Of a DNA stretch of 23,177 nucleotides, positions 21,901-23,177 are shown in pieces. The notes beneath the pieces were generated by a model that was not told where the DNA came from, did no database searches, and was given only the letters and a program-made list of their open reading frames with translations. Source of the DNA: a virus; the IMG/VR virus record IMGVR_UViG_3300030110_000350, positions 1 through 23,177 of that record. One strand, 5' to 3'. A program made the translations under genes and the position numbers. Each line of letters opens with the position of its first letter. The first letter of the stretch is position 1.

Positions 21901-22670
21901 AAATGCAAAGAGCAGCTACTGCTACAAATGATATGTATGGTGGTCTTAATTGGATGCAATTATATAGAGATACAACAGATCCATTTTTAAGAGAATTAAA
22001 AAAACTTGCATATACTCCTAAAGGTCGTAGATACCAACAATTATTATTATTTGCACCTGATTGGACAACTGCAAACTTTAGAGTATTAGCTAGTGCTATG
22101 CCTGGAATAGGTAAAGATCCACTGGCTAGAAAACTCTATCAAGCATATGCTTTAAGAGCAGGTATTATACTTGCTACTGGAGGAAGTGCTTTACAATATA
22201 TGTTTACTGGTAAGACATTATGGCAAAATGATGATCCTACTAGAGTAGATTTAGGTAATGGTTATAGTTTAACTTTATCAAAACAATACTTTGAACCATT
22301 ACATTGGGCAACTGCACCAGTTAAAACTGCTCTTAGTAAACAAGGCTCTACACTTAAACTTGCAGAGCAATTCTTTTTCAATAAACAATACTTGACTTCA
22401 CCATGGCCAAGTCCTATAAGCAAAGCAGATGTATTCTCTTTACAGAGATTAGCTGATTATTCAGGACAAGCAGCTATGAGTATGGTTCCTTTTGGTTTAA
22501 GAAAGATTGTTGAAGAAATAGTAGATGGTGACAAGATTACCATTCAAGAAGCTGCTGGGTTTTTACTAGGTAATCTAGGACATCCAATGTACAAAAACCC
22601 AAGAAAACCAAAATACCCTGGATTTATAGAATTTAGAGATTCTGTAGATTACACATTAGGGTTTAAATAA
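18909..22670 (+). CDS. Very large putative internal virion / ejection protein, 1253 aa
   Basis: The largest gene of the window, similar in size to T7 gp16 (1318 aa) and a likely ejected protein. The N-terminus has the shared EYNRAT motif (47-60). Hydrophobic glycine-rich segments occur around 150-180 (PYLLIPWFWGGWAVKAA), 238-255 (MTGGLAAFGLGMIGAG), 437-475 and 1084-1100, compatible with membrane insertion. A charged helical block spans about 290-420. I do not see a lysozyme or transglycosylase active-site pattern. The C-terminal third (WTTANFRVLASAMPGIGKDP, then FTGKTLWQNDDPTRVDLGNG) resembles long phage internal or 'polyvalent' proteins I have seen, but no domain can be named with certainty. 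Confidence 0.7.
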   Translation: MAFKFVYPKNIASTIGDAAITATKLAPATSSTLSVNEDVETKPFTFVTDFSLTDEYNRATQEPDKPGFIETLKSPFELWRYNSLPVAAYQIASGETKGKQAQESFDWLQANPDIKSGDEYDYHTAMYQRYGYSLSTQPFSFEAVKEGIQSNPAMFAGEMVNSLVADPYLLIPWFWGGWAVKAAQATKIGMQVSSVIPRITKGTLTAAAATPTLATYSTIQQLSETGELDLPRIQGEVMTGGLAAFGLGMIGAGASNKASKILGVTHDEVNFKMKRGIDRLAEQGDPWAQRIIKDSKDGVKVFDDSLQSILDDIETSDLNINLKDIDIKTTTKEWKNSKYKNTFDDLNDYVGFKKELNKVNANKKYDKLPDDVKDRKARIEYINKKTQVNKVKEAMLDEIMPDVRNSYNQMLLGGVQKYFKIQSIIDNKALLRSIETMGAAGLAGGVGYYMSNPKDGAFWNGFATAAGAVGLWKTGGSLYARHRMLKQGNKLITSSSDEIANRLKDIKTDLPEGVKLKDIGLASTPEFYTNPNIKKADIRRLGRAEEIQLAKGEIMTGYLLDGYRSAVQISAIDSNRMKEVVVSKVPDIKRREAITAYLQEDVKTTKLSATELEVANDIKRVLNEMWKVTQGTELKFDFFKNYLPQYWKFSKAGGDNLADPTLSESLKKLILDTSKRENTLSGKTISEMDKFFPSYKAGIQAGLEPLTLDAADIMTRYINSTTRALAQRRLVNMIATYRIPGRNDGLGNNAKLMYNKLPTGLVHPEDYVQFYHPAFIKGLTDPSKYTKKQLLDMSPYVLREAAPTLRMLFDARTDGAIFRAISNLNFLQKRFSVGYSFFHAETLINNMMYTGFRPVYSVQTGLSATGLGNIFKHLPGGKMIVPQWENTSARAMLKSGGHYDMLKAATKAGVEFSHPDDIPVNRFFNMFKGAQSYLDNKIPYAGYLAKQGIEYAVIKPFQYIDRVTWDRVFNVGKLYAFQTNLIKLMDDPKLADIPLRMKMQRAATATNDMYGGLNWMQLYRDTTDPFLRELKKLAYTPKGRRYQQLLLFAPDWTTANFRVLASAMPGIGKDPLARKLYQAYALRAGIILATGGSALQYMFTGKTLWQNDDPTRVDLGNGYSLTLSKQYFEPLHWATAPVKTALSKQGSTLKLAEQFFFNKQYLTSPWPSPISKADVFSLQRLADYSGQAAMSMVPFGLRKIVEEIVDGDKITIQEAAGFLLGNLGHPMYKNPRKPKYPGFIEFRDSVDYTLGFK

Positions 22671-22689
22671 TTAATAGGAGGAAAACACT

Positions 22690-23177
22690 ATGGCTGGAAC
22701 AGGCGTAGGTAAATTTAGTTCAACTGCTGGTAACAATACTAGCAATATGACTACAAACTTTGCAGAGAATATGGCACCAAGTAATGTCAATAATGCTGCA
22801 AGAGAATTGATGGGGCATATCTATGATATGTACAAACAATTAGGTGATGGTTACTTTGAGTTTGGTGACGGAGATGCTACATATACTGTAGCTAGATCTG
22901 ATGCTGATACTATAACTATAACTTCATCATCTGATATTTCATCAATATACTTTCCAGGTAGAAAGATAAGAATCACTGATGGTGGTGCTAATGTTGTCGA
23001 AGGCACAATAGCATCTTCTTCACACACATCTACTACTCAGACTGTAAACCTTACAGGTATCTCGTTGGCTTCTGGTACTCCTACAAAAGTTGAACTTGGT
23101 ATAGATACAGCTGCATTTGGTGGAAGAATAATTCTTGATGATGATGGTGATACTTATATTGAAGCTGTTACTGATGA
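22690..23177 (+). CDS. Tail fibre N-terminus, truncated by the window end
   Basis: Reads MAGTGVGKFSSTAGNNTSNM, then FAENMAPSNVNNAARELMGH, a start common to tail fibres of marine podovirus-type phages (virion-attachment part). Alternating beta-strand patterns follow (YFEFGDGDATYTVARSDADT, IYFPGRKIRITDGGANV, LTGISLASGTPTKVELG). The coding sequence runs open to the last base, about 162 codons. AGGAGG lies 8 bases before the ATG. The receptor-binding portion must lie beyond the window. Confidence 0.85.
   Translation, partial: MAGTGVGKFSSTAGNNTSNMTTNFAENMAPSNVNNAARELMGHIYDMYKQLGDGYFEFGDGDATYTVARSDADTITITSSSDISSIYFPGRKIRITDGGANVVEGTIASSSHTSTTQTVNLTGISLASGTPTKVELGIDTAAFGGRIILDDDGDTYIEAVTD

Noticed and set aside
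18909-22670. Lysozyme or transglycosylase domain in the giant internal protein
   Set aside because: Relatives such as T7 gp16 carry one at the N-terminus, but no matching catalytic Glu-Ser or GLxQ-like pattern is visible here.

Overview
This is an internal piece of an AT-rich, double-stranded DNA tailed-phage genome. It carries most of the packaging and virion-assembly module of a short-tailed (podovirus-type) phage with a P22/SU10-like layout. Gene order is the main evidence: small terminase candidate, large terminase, P22-type portal, scaffold, DUF5309/SU10-type major capsid protein, tail adaptor, tail nozzle, three internal/ejection-type proteins and a tail fibre. I see no integrase, lysis, replication or tRNA gene. 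AT-rich codon use and the protein style resemble marine environmental phages. An extended Shine-Dalgarno (AGAAAGGA) before the left-arm genes would pair well with 16S rRNA tails ending CCUCCUUUCU, as I recall for alphaproteobacteria. Both host hints are inference.

Layout: (1) 1-1197, minus strand: five small unrecognised genes, two starting with hydrophobic segments, most preceded by the same extended Shine-Dalgarno. One 42-residue gene (27-155) is easily missed. (2) 1198-1718: a divergent control region without a convincing gene but full of inverted repeats. It holds a good sigma70-type promoter pointing right, whose predicted start lies at the base of a stem-loop, and a leader for the minus gene with mutually exclusive hairpins. 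(3) 1719-2417: a 2OG-Fe(II) oxygenase-like enzyme heads the rightward operon. (4) 2458-3595: a compact cassette of six tiny lysine-rich basic proteins, including two adjacent in-frame ORFs that look like the split halves of a DUF5872-type protein. (5) 3617-10151: packaging, portal, scaffold and capsid genes, closed by a strong UUCG-loop terminator. (6) 10203-11090: small genes, including a tandem paralogous pair. (7) 11091-14722: fibre-like protein, conserved neck-neighbour protein, adaptor and nozzle. (8) 14722-16684: glycine-rich protein, a 56-aa ORF, a cysteine-rich Zn-knuckle-like microprotein, a small virion-type protein and a GNAT-like protein. (9) 16688-22670: three presumed internal virion/ejection proteins, the last 1253 residues. 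(10) 22690-end: the N-terminus of a tail fibre.

Genes from 1719 rightward run on one strand and are mostly joined by ATGA or TAATG overlaps, suggesting one translationally coupled late operon. The terminase fills a procapsid built from portal, scaffold and coat. Adaptor, nozzle and fibre complete the tail, and the large internal proteins are probably packaged and ejected. The left-arm genes and the basic-protein cassette are the least understood parts. All family assignments rest on motif recognition by eye, without database search.
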